From: DATCVR01 sp036566745
Lineage (GTDB): Bacteria > Actinomycetota > Actinomycetes > Jiangellales > Jiangellaceae
Direction: 5' to 3'
Assembly: GCA_036566745.1 (NCBI GenBank)
Contig: DATCVR010000023.1
Span: 1-20,898 of the forward strand
DNA length: 20,898 nucleotides
Below the pieces are notes generated by a model that was given only the letters and a program-made list of their open reading frames with translations, searched no databases and had not been told where the DNA came from. The translations under genes were made by a program, and so were the position numbers. Within the stretch, counting starts at the first letter, position 1. Each line of letters begins with the position of its first letter. Positions 7,365 through 14,919 of this stretch are shown here, piece after piece.

Positions 7365-7991
7365 TCAACCGCCGTGGAGGTCGGTGTCGATGCGAACGTC
7401 GGCTCGCTCACGGGTGCGTTCGGCGGCGAAAAGAGCCTGCTCCTGGCGGGCCCAGCGCTCCCAGTGCGGCCGGAATCCATCGCCGTCGCGCTCGATGCCG
7501 CGAGTCATCCGGAGGTCGTGCGGCGCCTCCATCCAGACCAGGAACGACACATACGCGGCTCCCGGCGTGGACCCCGACCCGCACCCTTCGACGATCAGGA
7601 TCGGCGCCTCGGGGACGTCGGCCCACTCGCGGTACTCGTCGCGCTCCCAGTCCCAGCGCCGATAGCGAGCCGGCCGGCCCATCGCGAGCGGCCGGAGGAC
7701 GTTGTCGGCGATGGCGTCGGCGGCCTGGGCCAGACCGTCCCATCCCGGGTAGATGTCGTCCATGTGCACGACCGGCGCGCCGAGTCGTCCGGCCAGACCC
7801 GCGGCGAGGGTGGTCTTGCCGGAGCCTGCGGGACCGTCGACCGCGACCACGGTGGTCGTGCCTGCGCGGGGTGGCGCGGTCCGCACCTGGTCGGCGATCT
7901 CGTCGACGAGGCGTTCGGAGAACGGCTGGGCGTCTCCGGGGCCCGTGTCGTCCGGAGCGCCCGCGACACCGGGCGGTGGCTGGGCGCTCAC
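7365..7991 (-). CDS. Uridine-kinase-like P-loop kinase
   Basis: A 208-residue soluble protein with a Walker A motif DGPAGSGKTT (52-61) and HMDDIYPGWDGL (76-87), the acceptor/lid-side acidic segment seen in uridine kinase and phosphoribulokinase-like proteins. ILIVEGCGSG (about 130-139) fits the later Walker B-like strand. Actinomycetes commonly carry this short type, annotated as uridine kinase or plain ATP-binding protein; the true acceptor is not established for it. The GTG start at 7991 overlaps the TGA of the preceding gene by four bases (GTGA), so translation is probably coupled to that of the PLP enzyme. No separate promoter is seen. I am confident of the kinase fold and less so of uridine as substrate. 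Confidence 0.85.
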   Translation of the reverse strand: MSAQPPPGVAGAPDDTGPGDAQPFSERLVDEIADQVRTAPPRAGTTTVVAVDGPAGSGKTTLAAGLAGRLGAPVVHMDDIYPGWDGLAQAADAIADNVLRPLAMGRPARYRRWDWERDEYREWADVPEAPILIVEGCGSGSTPGAAYVSFLVWMEAPHDLRMTRGIERDGDGFRPHWERWARQEQALFAAERTRERADVRIDTDLHGG

Positions 7992-9265
7992 AGGAACGTC
8001 TTGCCCTCGCCCCGGTACGACGGCGCTGCCTCGACGAGCCGCTCGCCCCGGACGAGATAGAACATGTCGAAGCGCTCGCTGAGTTCGCCGGCCTTGGCAT
8101 GGCGGAACCAGACTCGGTCACCGATGGCCAGGCCGTCGGCGGCCGCGCCGACCAGGGGAGTCTGGGCCTCACCCGCGCCCTCGCGGCGGTCGAGCCGCAA
8201 CCCTTCGGGGAGCCACGGCACTGGAAGCCGGTCGTCGCCCGCCGCGCCGCTGGCGACGTACCCGCCACCCAGCACGGTCACGACGCCGCGGCCGGGGCGG
8301 CGCACCACCGGGAGGGCGAAGAACGCTGCCGGACGGGGCGAGAACGCCGTGTAGCCGTCGAACAGCCGCGGAGCCAGCAAGCCGCTGCCGGCCGCGATCT
8401 CGGTGACGACCGGATCGGCGGCGTTCAGCTCGATCGAGCCGGTCCCGCCGGCGTTCACGAACTCGAGGTCGGCGATGTCGCGGACGGCGGCGACCGCGGC
8501 GGCCCGGCGCTTGACCAGCTCGCGCCAGGACATCCGCCGCATGGTCCGCACCGCCCGCCCGTAGGCGGCACGTCCGGGCGGGGCGTCCTGGACGCCGGCG
8601 ATCTGCGCGTCGTAGGCCATCACGCCGACCAGCCGGAAGCCGGGCCGGGCCCGCACGGTGCGCGCGAGCGTCACGAGGTCGTCCGGCGAGTGCAGCGGCG
8701 AGCGCAGGGCACCTACCCGGACCCGGCCGCCGAGCGGACGCCAGGAGCAGTCGAGGTCGAGGCAGACCCGGATCTCGGTGCGGCCTTCGGTGGGCGCCAC
8801 GGCGTCGATCAGATCGAGCTGCGCGACGTCGTCGACCATGATCGTGATGGTCTCGGACAACGACTCGTCGGAGGCCAGCCGCGCCAGCGACCGGCGGTCG
8901 GCGCTGGGGTAGCCGACCACGACGTCGTCGCTGATGTTCGTGCCGACCAGCCAGATCGCCTCGGGCAGGGTGAGCGCGAGGACACCGGCGAACCCGTCGC
9001 GGGCGAGCACGTCGCGCAACAGCCCGCGGTGCCGCACCGACTTGCTGGCCACCCTGATGGGCGTGCCACCGGCGCGGTGCAGGAGATCGGCGGCGTTGAC
9101 GTCCCAGGCGTCGAGGTCGACCGCGGCCAGCGGAGCGTCGTAGCCCGACGTGGCGGTGTTCAGCCGGTGGCGCAGGTCGGCGCGCGAGCTGGCGACCGGC
9201 GGCTCGGCGCCGCTGGTGTCGGGCTGTGGATCGTTGACGAGGTCGTCCGGCACGGTGGTCTCCAC
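7988..9265 (-). CDS. Fold-type III PLP enzyme, amino-acid deaminase / D-threonine aldolase-like
   Basis: The product (425 residues from the chosen start) has an alanine-racemase-type N-terminal barrel. The Schiff-base lysine is K75 in PIRVASKSVRHRG. The C-terminal domain ends with VWFRHAKAGELSERFD (H389), matching the metal-binding side of D-threonine aldolase / D-serine dehydratase-like proteins. Such enzymes cleave or deaminate beta-hydroxy D-amino acids; the exact substrate is unknown. The open frame extends to a GTG at 9340, but I place the start at GTG 9265 because AAGGA sits 7 bases before it and the extra 25 residues are low-complexity. The stop overlaps the kinase start by four bases, so the two form an operon. 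The gene is divergent from the FAD oxidoreductase, with 140 bases between the two starts. Confidence 0.85.
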   Translation of the reverse strand: METTVPDDLVNDPQPDTSGAEPPVASSRADLRHRLNTATSGYDAPLAAVDLDAWDVNAADLLHRAGGTPIRVASKSVRHRGLLRDVLARDGFAGVLALTLPEAIWLVGTNISDDVVVGYPSADRRSLARLASDESLSETITIMVDDVAQLDLIDAVAPTEGRTEIRVCLDLDCSWRPLGGRVRVGALRSPLHSPDDLVTLARTVRARPGFRLVGVMAYDAQIAGVQDAPPGRAAYGRAVRTMRRMSWRELVKRRAAAVAAVRDIADLEFVNAGGTGSIELNAADPVVTEIAAGSGLLAPRLFDGYTAFSPRPAAFFALPVVRRPGRGVVTVLGGGYVASGAAGDDRLPVPWLPEGLRLDRREGAGEAQTPLVGAAADGLAIGDRVWFRHAKAGELSERFDMFYLVRGERLVEAAPSYRGEGKTFL

Positions 9266-9272
9266 AGGCGAA

Positions 9273-9277
9273 TCCTT
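9273..9277 (-). promoter_or_regulatory. Ribosome-binding site deciding the PLP-enzyme start
   Basis: AAGGA on the minus strand lies 7 bases before GTG 9265. No comparable site precedes the longer frame's GTG at 9340, so this supports the shorter protein. Confidence 0.55.
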
Positions 9278-9392
9278 ACCAGATGTCCGGGTCGAGGTCA
9301 CGACCGTACCGGAGGGGCGCCCCGGGGTCGCGAGTGGCACCGCCGGCCGGGGACACCCGCCCGACGAGCCTGGTCCGGACGCCGCCCCGGCC

Positions 9393-9398
9393 TATCGT
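9393..9398 (+). promoter_or_regulatory. -10 box for the FAD oxidoreductase gene
   Basis: TATCGT ends 7 bases before GTG 9406, matching the leaderless spacing seen at several other genes in this window. Confidence 0.45.
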
Positions 9399-9405
9399 GG
9401 GACGC

Positions 9406-10848
9406 GTGACTCGCGAGGCACCCGACTGGTCCGCTCTGGCGGCATCGATCGAGGGCGAGGTCGTTCGGCCCGGCACGCCCGGCTACGACGACGCACGCCG
9501 TCCCGCCGTCCCCGCCCTCGACCAGCCCAGGCCCGCTGCCGTCCTCCGCTGCCAGGGTCCGGGCGACGTGGCGGCCGTCGTCGAGTTCGCCCGGCGGTTC
9601 GGTGTACCGGTCGCGGTCCGCAGCGGCGGTCACTGCTTCGGTGGCCGGTCGTCCACGCCGGGGATCGTCCTCGACGTCTCGGCCATGCGGTCGGTCGAGG
9701 CCGGGGGCGACGTCGCGACGATCGGCGGCGGCACCCGCCTCGGCGAGGTGTACGACACGCTGGCGGCGCGGGGCCGGACCGTCCCGGCCGGCTGCGGGCC
9801 CACCGTCGGGATCTCCGGGCTGACCCTCGGCGGAGGGCTGGGCATCCTCGGGCGGACCTACGGGCTGACCTGCGACAATCTGCTGGCCGCCGAGGTGGTG
9901 CTCGCCGACGGCCGGGTGGTCCGGTGCGACGACGAGCACGAGGCGGAGCTCTTCTGGGCGCTGCGCGGTGCCGGTGGTGGCGGCTTCGGAGTGGTGACGT
10001 CGATGGTCTTCCGGACCTTCCCCGCGCCCACGTCCACCGGCTTCCACCTGCGCTGGCCGTTCTCCAGTGCGGAGGCCGTGATCGCCGCCTGGCAGGCCTT
10101 CGCCCCGGCGGCGCCGGACGAACTGGCCGCGAGTCTGGTGGTGCGAGCACCGGCGGAGCGCGGCCGGGAGCCCACGGTCAACGTCTTCGGTGCGATGACC
10201 GGCCCCCGGTCGGACGCCGCCGGGCTGCTCGACGAGCTGGTCGCCCGAGTCGGTGTCGACCACGCCCACGAGGACCTGCGCGAGCAGCCGTACCGCGAGA
10301 CGAAGCGGTTCCTGACCGAGGTCGGCGCGCGGTTCGAGGGCGGTCCGGTTCCCGGAACGGAGCCGGCGCCCGCGGGGCCAGCACCCGCGGAGGAGGGAGT
10401 TCCGTTCAGCAAGTCGGAGTACTTCCGGCGCGAGCTGCCGCCCGATGCGATCTCGGCCCTGGTCGCCGGGCTGGTGGCCGATCGGGTCGAGGGCGCCTCG
10501 CGCGAGCTCGACTTCTCGCCGTGGAGCGGTGCGTACAACCGCCGGGCCGAGGATGCCACGGCATTCGTCCACCGGCGCGAGTCGTTCCTGCTCAAACAGG
10601 CCGTGGTAGTCGAGCCGCAGCTTCCGGACGAGTCCCGGCGCGCGGAACGCGCGTGGCTACGGCAGTCGTGGGGGATCGCCCATACCTGGGGCACCGGCGG
10701 GGTGTACCCGAACTTCCCGGACCTCGAGCTCGCGGACTGGGCTCGGGCCTACCACGGGTCGAACGCGCGCCGACTGGCCCGGATCAAGGCGGCGTACGAC
10801 CCGGACGGCTTCTTCGCAGGGCCGCAGTCGATCTCACCCGCGCCATGA
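9406..10848 (+). CDS. FAD-binding oxidoreductase, berberine-bridge-enzyme type
   Basis: A 480-residue flavoprotein of the PCMH/VAO superfamily. The FAD domain shows RSGGHCFGGRSS, with H76 as the likely 8-alpha-histidyl attachment site, then VGISGLTLGGGLGILGR and LLAAEVVLADGRVV. The C-terminus ends with AAYDPDGFFAGPQSI, the BBE-like tail near the substrate pocket. Related enzymes oxidise sugars, alcohols or secondary metabolites with oxygen. In bicovalent members a cysteine directly precedes the P of CPTVG; here the order is AGCGPTVG, so C130 is displaced by one residue and only the histidine link may form. The start is GTG 9406, placed 7 bases after a TATCGT box; the frame is open back to ATG 9283, but those residues are Arg/Pro-rich and lie over the divergent promoter region. 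No signal peptide is apparent, so it is probably cytoplasmic. Confidence 0.88.
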   Translation: MTREAPDWSALAASIEGEVVRPGTPGYDDARRPAVPALDQPRPAAVLRCQGPGDVAAVVEFARRFGVPVAVRSGGHCFGGRSSTPGIVLDVSAMRSVEAGGDVATIGGGTRLGEVYDTLAARGRTVPAGCGPTVGISGLTLGGGLGILGRTYGLTCDNLLAAEVVLADGRVVRCDDEHEAELFWALRGAGGGGFGVVTSMVFRTFPAPTSTGFHLRWPFSSAEAVIAAWQAFAPAAPDELAASLVVRAPAERGREPTVNVFGAMTGPRSDAAGLLDELVARVGVDHAHEDLREQPYRETKRFLTEVGARFEGGPVPGTEPAPAGPAPAEEGVPFSKSEYFRRELPPDAISALVAGLVADRVEGASRELDFSPWSGAYNRRAEDATAFVHRRESFLLKQAVVVEPQLPDESRRAERAWLRQSWGIAHTWGTGGVYPNFPDLELADWARAYHGSNARRLARIKAAYDPDGFFAGPQSISPAP

Positions 10849-10875
10849 CGATCGTCGGGTGTCGGGCCGGCGTTC

Positions 10876-10881
10876 TAGGCT
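10876..10881 (+). promoter_or_regulatory. -10 box for the SixA-like phosphatase gene
   Basis: TAGGCT ends 6 bases before ATG 10888; it is the same hexamer and spacing as at the MOSC gene. No strong -35 is visible. Confidence 0.5.
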
Positions 10882-10887
10882 CGCTCC

Positions 10888-11397
10888 ATGTCCAGGACTT
10901 TGGTGCTCGTCCGGCACGCCAAGGCGGCGTGGCCGGACCACGTCGCCGACCACGATCGCCCGCTGGCGCCCCGCGGCCGGCGCGACGCCCCGGCCATCGG
11001 GCACTGGCTGGCGGCCAACGACGTCGCGGCGCTGACCGCGGTCGTGTCCAGCGCGCGGCGCACGATCGAGACCTACGCACTGGTGGCGGCAGCGTGGCCG
11101 GAGGCGCCGGCGCCGGTCGTCACGGACGACGTCTACGCGGCCGGCGCGGGTGACCTGCTCGACGTCGTCCGCGGGCTCGACGAGTCGATCACCGGCGCGG
11201 TCGTCGTCGGCCACAACCCGGGCATCGGCACGCTGGCTGGCGTACTCGACGACGGATCGAGCGAGGTCGACGGCCGCGAGCGGATGCATCGGGAGTTCCC
11301 GACGTCCGCCGTGGCCGTCCTCGAGGTCGAGGGCCAGTGGGCCGATGTCGATCCCGGCACCGCGAGATTGATCGCGTTCGCCGTGCCGCGAGGCTGA
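10888..11397 (+). CDS. SixA-type histidine phosphatase
   Basis: A 169-residue member of the histidine phosphatase superfamily. The catalytic LVRHAKA motif (R9, H10) is at the N-terminus; SSARRTIETY (54-63) supplies the second phosphate-pocket arginines, and VVGHNPGI (H109) the second catalytic histidine. The short length and RHAK (not RHG) motif are typical of the SixA group, which in E. coli dephosphorylates a histidine phosphotransfer domain and in actinomycetes is of unknown target. The ATG is preceded by a TAGGCT box, so the transcript is likely leaderless and independent of the FAD gene 39 bases upstream. It ends 10 bases from the convergent serB stop. I assign the family, not the physiological substrate. 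Confidence 0.92.
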   Translation: MSRTLVLVRHAKAAWPDHVADHDRPLAPRGRRDAPAIGHWLAANDVAALTAVVSSARRTIETYALVAAAWPEAPAPVVTDDVYAAGAGDLLDVVRGLDESITGAVVVGHNPGIGTLAGVLDDGSSEVDGRERMHREFPTSAVAVLEVEGQWADVDPGTARLIAFAVPRG

Positions 11398-11407
11398 TCC
11401 GCGCTGG

Positions 11408-12661
11408 TCAGTGTGGCGGTGCCGGCACCGGTGGGGCCGGGGTGGTGACGCCGTCGGCGGCGTCGGCGGCCTCGATGTCGGCCCGGCTGATGCCCAGCAG
11501 GTAGAGCACGGCGTCGAGGAAGGGCACGTTGACCGCGGTGTCGGCCGCGCTGCGGACCACCGGCTTGGCGTTGAAGGCGATACCCAGCCCGGCCGTGGCG
11601 ATCATGTCGAGGTCGTTGGCTCCGTCGCCCACCGCCACCGTCTGGCTCAGGGGCACTCCCGCGTCGGCGGCGAAGCGCTGGAGCGCGGCCGCCTTGCCCG
11701 CGCGGTCGAGGATCGGCCCGACCACGTCGCCGGTCAGCCGTCCGTCGACCACCTCGAGGGTGTTCGCGGTGGCGTAGTCGAGGTCGAGGTCGGCGGCGAG
11801 CGTGTCGGTGATCTGGGTGAACCCGCCGCTGACGATCGCGATGCGATAGTCGAGGCGCTTGAGTGTGCGGACGAGGGTGCGTGCGCCAGGCATCAGGGTG
11901 ACCTCGGCGCGGACCTCGTCGATGACCGACTCCGGGAGGCCGGCCAGCGTGCTGACCCGCGCCCGCAGCGACTCGGCGAAGTCGAGCTCGCCGCGCATGG
12001 CCGCCTCGGTGACGGCCGCGACCTTGTCGAGGGCCCCGGCGCGCGCCGCCAGCATCTCGATGACCTCGCCCTGGACCAGCGTGGAGTCGACGTCCATGAC
12101 CACGAGGCGCTTGGCCCGGCGCAGCAGTCCGGACGGCTGGACGGCCACGTCGACCGCCCAGTCGACGTCGGTGCGCAGCGCTTCGGCGGCGAGCTCCGCC
12201 TTGAGCCGGGCCGGCTCGGCACCGGATACCTCGAGCTCGATCGAGGTGATCGGGTAGGACGCCAGCCGCACGATCCGGTCGATGTTGGCCCCGGCGGCGG
12301 CGATCCGCGCGGCGATGGCCTCGATGGCGGCCGGCCGCAGCGGGTAGCCGAGGACCGTGACGTGGGCCCGCTGCGGCGCCCGGCGGTGGTCGCCGTGGCC
12401 CGCGCTGAGCTCGACCTCGAGGCCCAGCGGGTGAACGGCGGTGCCGACGGCGTGGCGCAGGACGTCGTCGTCGACCGCTGTGGGCGAGGTGACGAGCACC
12501 GCGAGGACGAGCCGACCACGCACGGTGACCTGCTCGACGTCGAGGACGTCGACGTCGAACCCGGCGAGGGCCGCGAACAGCCGCGCCGTGACGCCCGGCC
12601 GGTCGCGGCCGGTGACGGTGACCAGGAGGGTGCGTGCGGGGGCTGGCGAAGGGGAGGTCAT
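11408..12661 (-). CDS. serB: Phosphoserine phosphatase SerB with two N-terminal ACT domains
   Basis: A 417-residue HAD-family enzyme for the last step of serine biosynthesis (O-phosphoserine to serine and phosphate). Two ACT domains fill about residues 10-90 and 97-175 (TVTGRDRPGVTARLF begins the first), as in mycobacterial SerB2, and may bind serine or another amino acid. HAD motif I is DVDST (190-194; D190 nucleophile, D192 acid), motif II is VSGGF (S278), the motif III lysine is about K323, and motif IV is GDGANDLDM (from 345). ATG 12661 is preceded after 9 bases by TAGCCT, so it can be transcribed alone even though the upstream gene is only 32 bases away on the same strand. Proximity of serB to a lone ABC ATPase gene also occurs in Mycobacterium tuberculosis (Rv3042c/Rv3041c). 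Confidence 0.95.
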   Translation of the reverse strand: MTSPSPAPARTLLVTVTGRDRPGVTARLFAALAGFDVDVLDVEQVTVRGRLVLAVLVTSPTAVDDDVLRHAVGTAVHPLGLEVELSAGHGDHRRAPQRAHVTVLGYPLRPAAIEAIAARIAAAGANIDRIVRLASYPITSIELEVSGAEPARLKAELAAEALRTDVDWAVDVAVQPSGLLRRAKRLVVMDVDSTLVQGEVIEMLAARAGALDKVAAVTEAAMRGELDFAESLRARVSTLAGLPESVIDEVRAEVTLMPGARTLVRTLKRLDYRIAIVSGGFTQITDTLAADLDLDYATANTLEVVDGRLTGDVVGPILDRAGKAAALQRFAADAGVPLSQTVAVGDGANDLDMIATAGLGIAFNAKPVVRSAADTAVNVPFLDAVLYLLGISRADIEAADAADGVTTPAPPVPAPPH

Positions 12662-12670
12662 GGCAGTGTC

Positions 12671-12676
12671 AGGCTA
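12671..12676 (-). promoter_or_regulatory. -10 box for serB
   Basis: TAGCCT on the minus strand, 9 bases before ATG 12661. TGACCA about 14 bases further upstream is a poor -35 match. Confidence 0.45.
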
Positions 12677-12693
12677 TCGGCGCTGGTGCGTGG

Positions 12694-13446
12694 TCATCCG
12701 GCGAGGGCGTTGCAGGCCGCGGCGAGGGCATGGCGGGCCGCGCGTTCGAGCGGGGACAGCGCGGCACGACGCGATCCGGCGGCGTTCGCGGTGAGGGCGC
12801 CGCCGTCGTCGTCGAGGGCGAACCCCACCACGGCGAGGATGCGGCTGCTGCGGGCGGCGAGGGTCTGGGCGCGGGCGGGGAAGGTTCGCGGCAGGGGCTC
12901 GCCGGAGGTGGCGTTGCGGATGTCGTGCAGGAGCGCGGCCACCTCCGGGCGCCAGGCGGCGACGTCGAGCCGGGCGAGGGTGTCGCCGGCGTCGAGGAGC
13001 TCGGCGGCCAGAACCTTCTCGGCATCGGTGACGGGCTCACCGAGGGGCGGTGGGTTCGCCGGACGGCAGGTCCAGGTGACCAGGTGCCCCTGGTCGCCCG
13101 GCGGGCCGAACGCCTGGACGGACGGCACCAGCGCGAACGGCGCACCCACCGCGACGACTGCCTCACCGGCGTCGACGGCGTCGGCGTTGAGGTCGGGCGG
13201 CCCGCCCAGCCCGGACGGGTCGCCGGGCACTGGCAGCGCCACCCGGAGCGCGGTGACGCCGGCCTGGCGCAGGGCCTGGAGCGCGACGTCGAGGCTCACC
13301 GCCCCGGACGTAGCGGGGGCGTCCACGACGTCGTGCGGCTCGTCGTCGGCATAGACGCGGGCGATCACGTCGGGCAGCTCGACGTCGCCGCACAACCAGG
13401 CGCCGCCCCAGGTCGCGAGCCTGGCCGAGCGGGGGAGGTTCACCAC
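12694..13446 (-). CDS. Unrecognised conserved-looking protein (250 aa)
   Basis: I do not recognise a domain. The product is a soluble, Ala/Leu/Pro-rich protein with no membrane segment. It begins VVNLPRSARLATWGGAWL, has a middle portion (GAPFALVPSVQAFGPPGDQ) that suggests alternating strands, and ends with a helical stretch rich in Ala and Arg. Codon use is the same as in the neighbours. The frame opens at GTG 13485, but a TACTCT box ends 7 bases before GTG 13446, so I place the start there; GTG 13443 is the next codon. It lies upstream of serB on the same strand and divergent from the ABC ATPase with 71 bases between starts. A link to serine metabolism or to the ABC protein is only suggested by position. 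Confidence 0.8.
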   Translation of the reverse strand: MVNLPRSARLATWGGAWLCGDVELPDVIARVYADDEPHDVVDAPATSGAVSLDVALQALRQAGVTALRVALPVPGDPSGLGGPPDLNADAVDAGEAVVAVGAPFALVPSVQAFGPPGDQGHLVTWTCRPANPPPLGEPVTDAEKVLAAELLDAGDTLARLDVAAWRPEVAALLHDIRNATSGEPLPRTFPARAQTLAARSSRILAVVGFALDDDGGALTANAAGSRRAALSPLERAARHALAAACNALAG

Positions 13447-13453
13447 GGACGAC

Positions 13454-13459
13454 AGAGTA
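13454..13459 (-). promoter_or_regulatory. -10 box for the 250-aa unknown gene
   Basis: TACTCT on the minus strand, 7 bases before GTG 13446. It lies within the longer open frame, which argues against the upstream GTG at 13485. Confidence 0.4.
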
Positions 13460-13506
13460 GGCGAACCACGGGGCGAGGTGGTCACGGCCGCGCCAGGGCA
13501 GCCGGA

Positions 13507-13512
13507 TATGGT
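13507..13512 (+). promoter_or_regulatory. -10 box for the ABC ATPase gene
   Basis: TATGGT ends 5 bases before GTG 13518. Together with the opposite TACTCT box it makes a compact divergent promoter pair about 48 bases apart. Confidence 0.45.
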
Positions 13513-13517
13513 CAGCC

Positions 13518-14351
13518 GTGGATGGATCCGGCCGACGACGAGGAGCGGCGCCCCGCATGTCCGACGTGCTCGAGTTCGCCGACGTGACCCTCGTCCGTTC
13601 GGCCAGCAAACTCCTCGACGACGTCACCTGGTCGGTCGCCGACGGCGAGCGCTGGGTGATCCTCGGGCCCAACGGCGCAGGCAAGACCACCCTGTTGCAG
13701 ATCGCCGCCACCCAGATGCATCCCACCTCCGGATACGCCGCCGTGCTGGGCGAGATGCTCGGTACCGTCGACGTGTTCGAGCTGCGGCCGCGGATCGGGC
13801 TGACCAGCGCGGCGCTGGCCGAGCGGATCCCGCGCGGCGAGTCCGTCCTCGACGTCGTGCGCACCGCCGCGTACGGCGTGCTGGGCCGCTGGCGGGAGTC
13901 CTACGAGGACCTCGACGACGACCGCGCCCGCGAGCTCCTCGACCGCCTGGGCATCGGGCACCTCGCCGGCCGGACGTTCGGCACCCTCTCCGAGGGCGAG
14001 CGCAAGCGCAGTCAGATCGCCCGCGCCCTGATGAGCGACCCCGAACTGCTCCTGCTCGACGAACCCACTGCCGGCCTCGACCTCGGCGGGCGCGAGACGC
14101 TCGTGGCGACCATGGGCGCCATCGCCTCCGACCCCGCGTCGCCGGCCATGGTGCTGGTCACCCACCACGTCGAGGAGATCCCGCCCGGGTTCGGTCACGT
14201 CCTCCTACTCAACGGCGGGCGCGTGGTGGCCGCCGGGCCCATCCACGACACCCTCACGGCCGACAACCTGGCCGCGTGCTTCGGCCTGCCACTGAGCGTG
14301 AGCCACGACAACGGCCGATGGATCGCCCGGGCCGCCGCGCCGTCGAGCTGA
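13518..14351 (+). CDS. ABC transporter ATP-binding protein, no permease nearby
   Basis: A 277-residue single ABC ATPase. Walker A GPNGAGKTT begins at 50, the signature is LSEGERKRS (from 157), Walker B with D-loop is LLLLDEPTAGLD (177-188), and the switch region is VTHHVEEIP (H216/H217). No membrane subunit is adjacent, as for the equivalent gene near serB in M. tuberculosis (Rv3041c). It could pair with a distant permease or act without one. The start is GTG 13518, 5 bases past a TATGGT box; ATG 13557, with AGGAG 11 bases before it, is a good alternative that removes 13 Arg-rich residues and would match the usual N-terminus (MSDVLEFADVTL). The next gene, nfeD, has its own promoter-like box 36 bases after this stop. 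Confidence 0.9.
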   Translation: MDGSGRRRGAAPRMSDVLEFADVTLVRSASKLLDDVTWSVADGERWVILGPNGAGKTTLLQIAATQMHPTSGYAAVLGEMLGTVDVFELRPRIGLTSAALAERIPRGESVLDVVRTAAYGVLGRWRESYEDLDDDRARELLDRLGIGHLAGRTFGTLSEGERKRSQIARALMSDPELLLLDEPTAGLDLGGRETLVATMGAIASDPASPAMVLVTHHVEEIPPGFGHVLLLNGGRVVAAGPIHDTLTADNLAACFGLPLSVSHDNGRWIARAAAPSS

Positions 14352-14375
14352 TCACCAACGCTCCCGCGCAGCACG

Positions 14376-14381
14376 TAATCT
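14376..14381 (+). promoter_or_regulatory. -10 box for the nfeD-like gene
   Basis: TAATCT ends 6 bases before ATG 14388. The intervening GGAGCC could also act as a short ribosome site if transcription begins upstream in the ABC gene. Confidence 0.45.
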
Positions 14382-14387
14382 GGAGCC

Positions 14388-14852
14388 ATGCAGCCGTTCT
14401 TTGACTGGCTCGGGGATCACGCGTGGACGGCGTGGCTCGGCCTGGCGTTCCTGTTCGGCATCGTCGAGACCACCACGCTCGATCTCGTCTTCCTGATGCT
14501 CGCCGGTGGTGCGGCCAGCGGCGCGCTCGCCGCGGCGCTCGGCGCGCCCGTCCTGGTCCAGGCGATCGTGGCCATCGCGGCGAGCGTGGCCCTGCTCGGC
14601 GTGGTCCGGCCGATCGCCAAGCGCCACCTCCGCACCCCCGGCACCACCCGCACCGGCGCCGCCGCGCTGGTGGGGCGGCGTGGCGTCGTGGTCGAGGAGG
14701 TCGGCCCCGGTGGTGGGCGGATCAAGCTGGCGGGGGAGATCTGGACGGCCAGGACCTATGACGGGCTCTCGGTGCTCGAGCCCGGCACCAACGTCGACGT
14801 CGTCGAGATCCAGGGTGCTACGGCTCTGGTGTTCGACGCGGATTCGCCGTAG
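14388..14852 (+). CDS. NfeD-like membrane protein (short type)
   Basis: A 154-residue protein with two hydrophobic segments (about 16-37 and 43-72) followed by a C-terminal beta-rich OB-fold domain (about 88-150: ALVGRRGVVVEEVGPGGGRIKLAGEIW begins it, given here by its key residues G, V and G). Short NfeD proteins lack the ClpP-like protease domain and are encoded next to SPFH proteins (E. coli YbbJ/YbbK, B. subtilis YuaF/FloT), with which they form membrane microdomains. The SPFH gene follows after 67 bases, so the pairing holds here. The stop is TAGTAG, the second TAG forming part of the next gene's -10-like box. Confidence 0.9.
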   Translation: MQPFFDWLGDHAWTAWLGLAFLFGIVETTTLDLVFLMLAGGAASGALAAALGAPVLVQAIVAIAASVALLGVVRPIAKRHLRTPGTTRTGAAALVGRRGVVVEEVGPGGGRIKLAGEIWTARTYDGLSVLEPGTNVDVVEIQGATALVFDADSP

Positions 14853-14858
14853 TAGGTT
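14853..14858 (+). promoter_or_regulatory. Possible -10 box for the SPFH gene
   Basis: TAGGTT immediately follows the nfeD stop. It would place transcription start near 14865, giving a leader of about 55 bases before ATG 14920 that contains a 12-codon reading frame. Confidence 0.35.
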
Positions 14859-14870
14859 GGCGCGCACTCG

Positions 14871-14909
14871 ATGATCTCGTGGGTGCGTGCCGCATCCGTC
14901 ACCAGCTGA
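14871..14909 (+). other. Possible 12-codon leader reading frame before the SPFH gene
   Basis: ATG 14871 opens MISWVRAASVTS and stops at TGA 14907-14909, directly adjoining the AAGGG (14909-14913) that serves the SPFH start. It begins 12 bases after the TAGGTT box, so it could be translated from a nearly leaderless RNA and then couple to the SPFH gene. Such a short frame can arise by chance. Confidence 0.25.
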
Positions 14910-14919
14910 AGGGTCGTTC

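Noticed and set aside
9283..9405. N-terminal extension of the FAD oxidoreductase from ATG 9283
   Set aside because: The 41 added residues are Arg/Pro-rich, not expected in the family, and cover the divergent promoter region including the TATCGT box and the PLP-enzyme ribosome site.
11411..13354. 647-residue plus-strand frame opposite serB and the 250-aa gene
   Set aside because: serB is unambiguous on the minus strand; this frame is its antisense.
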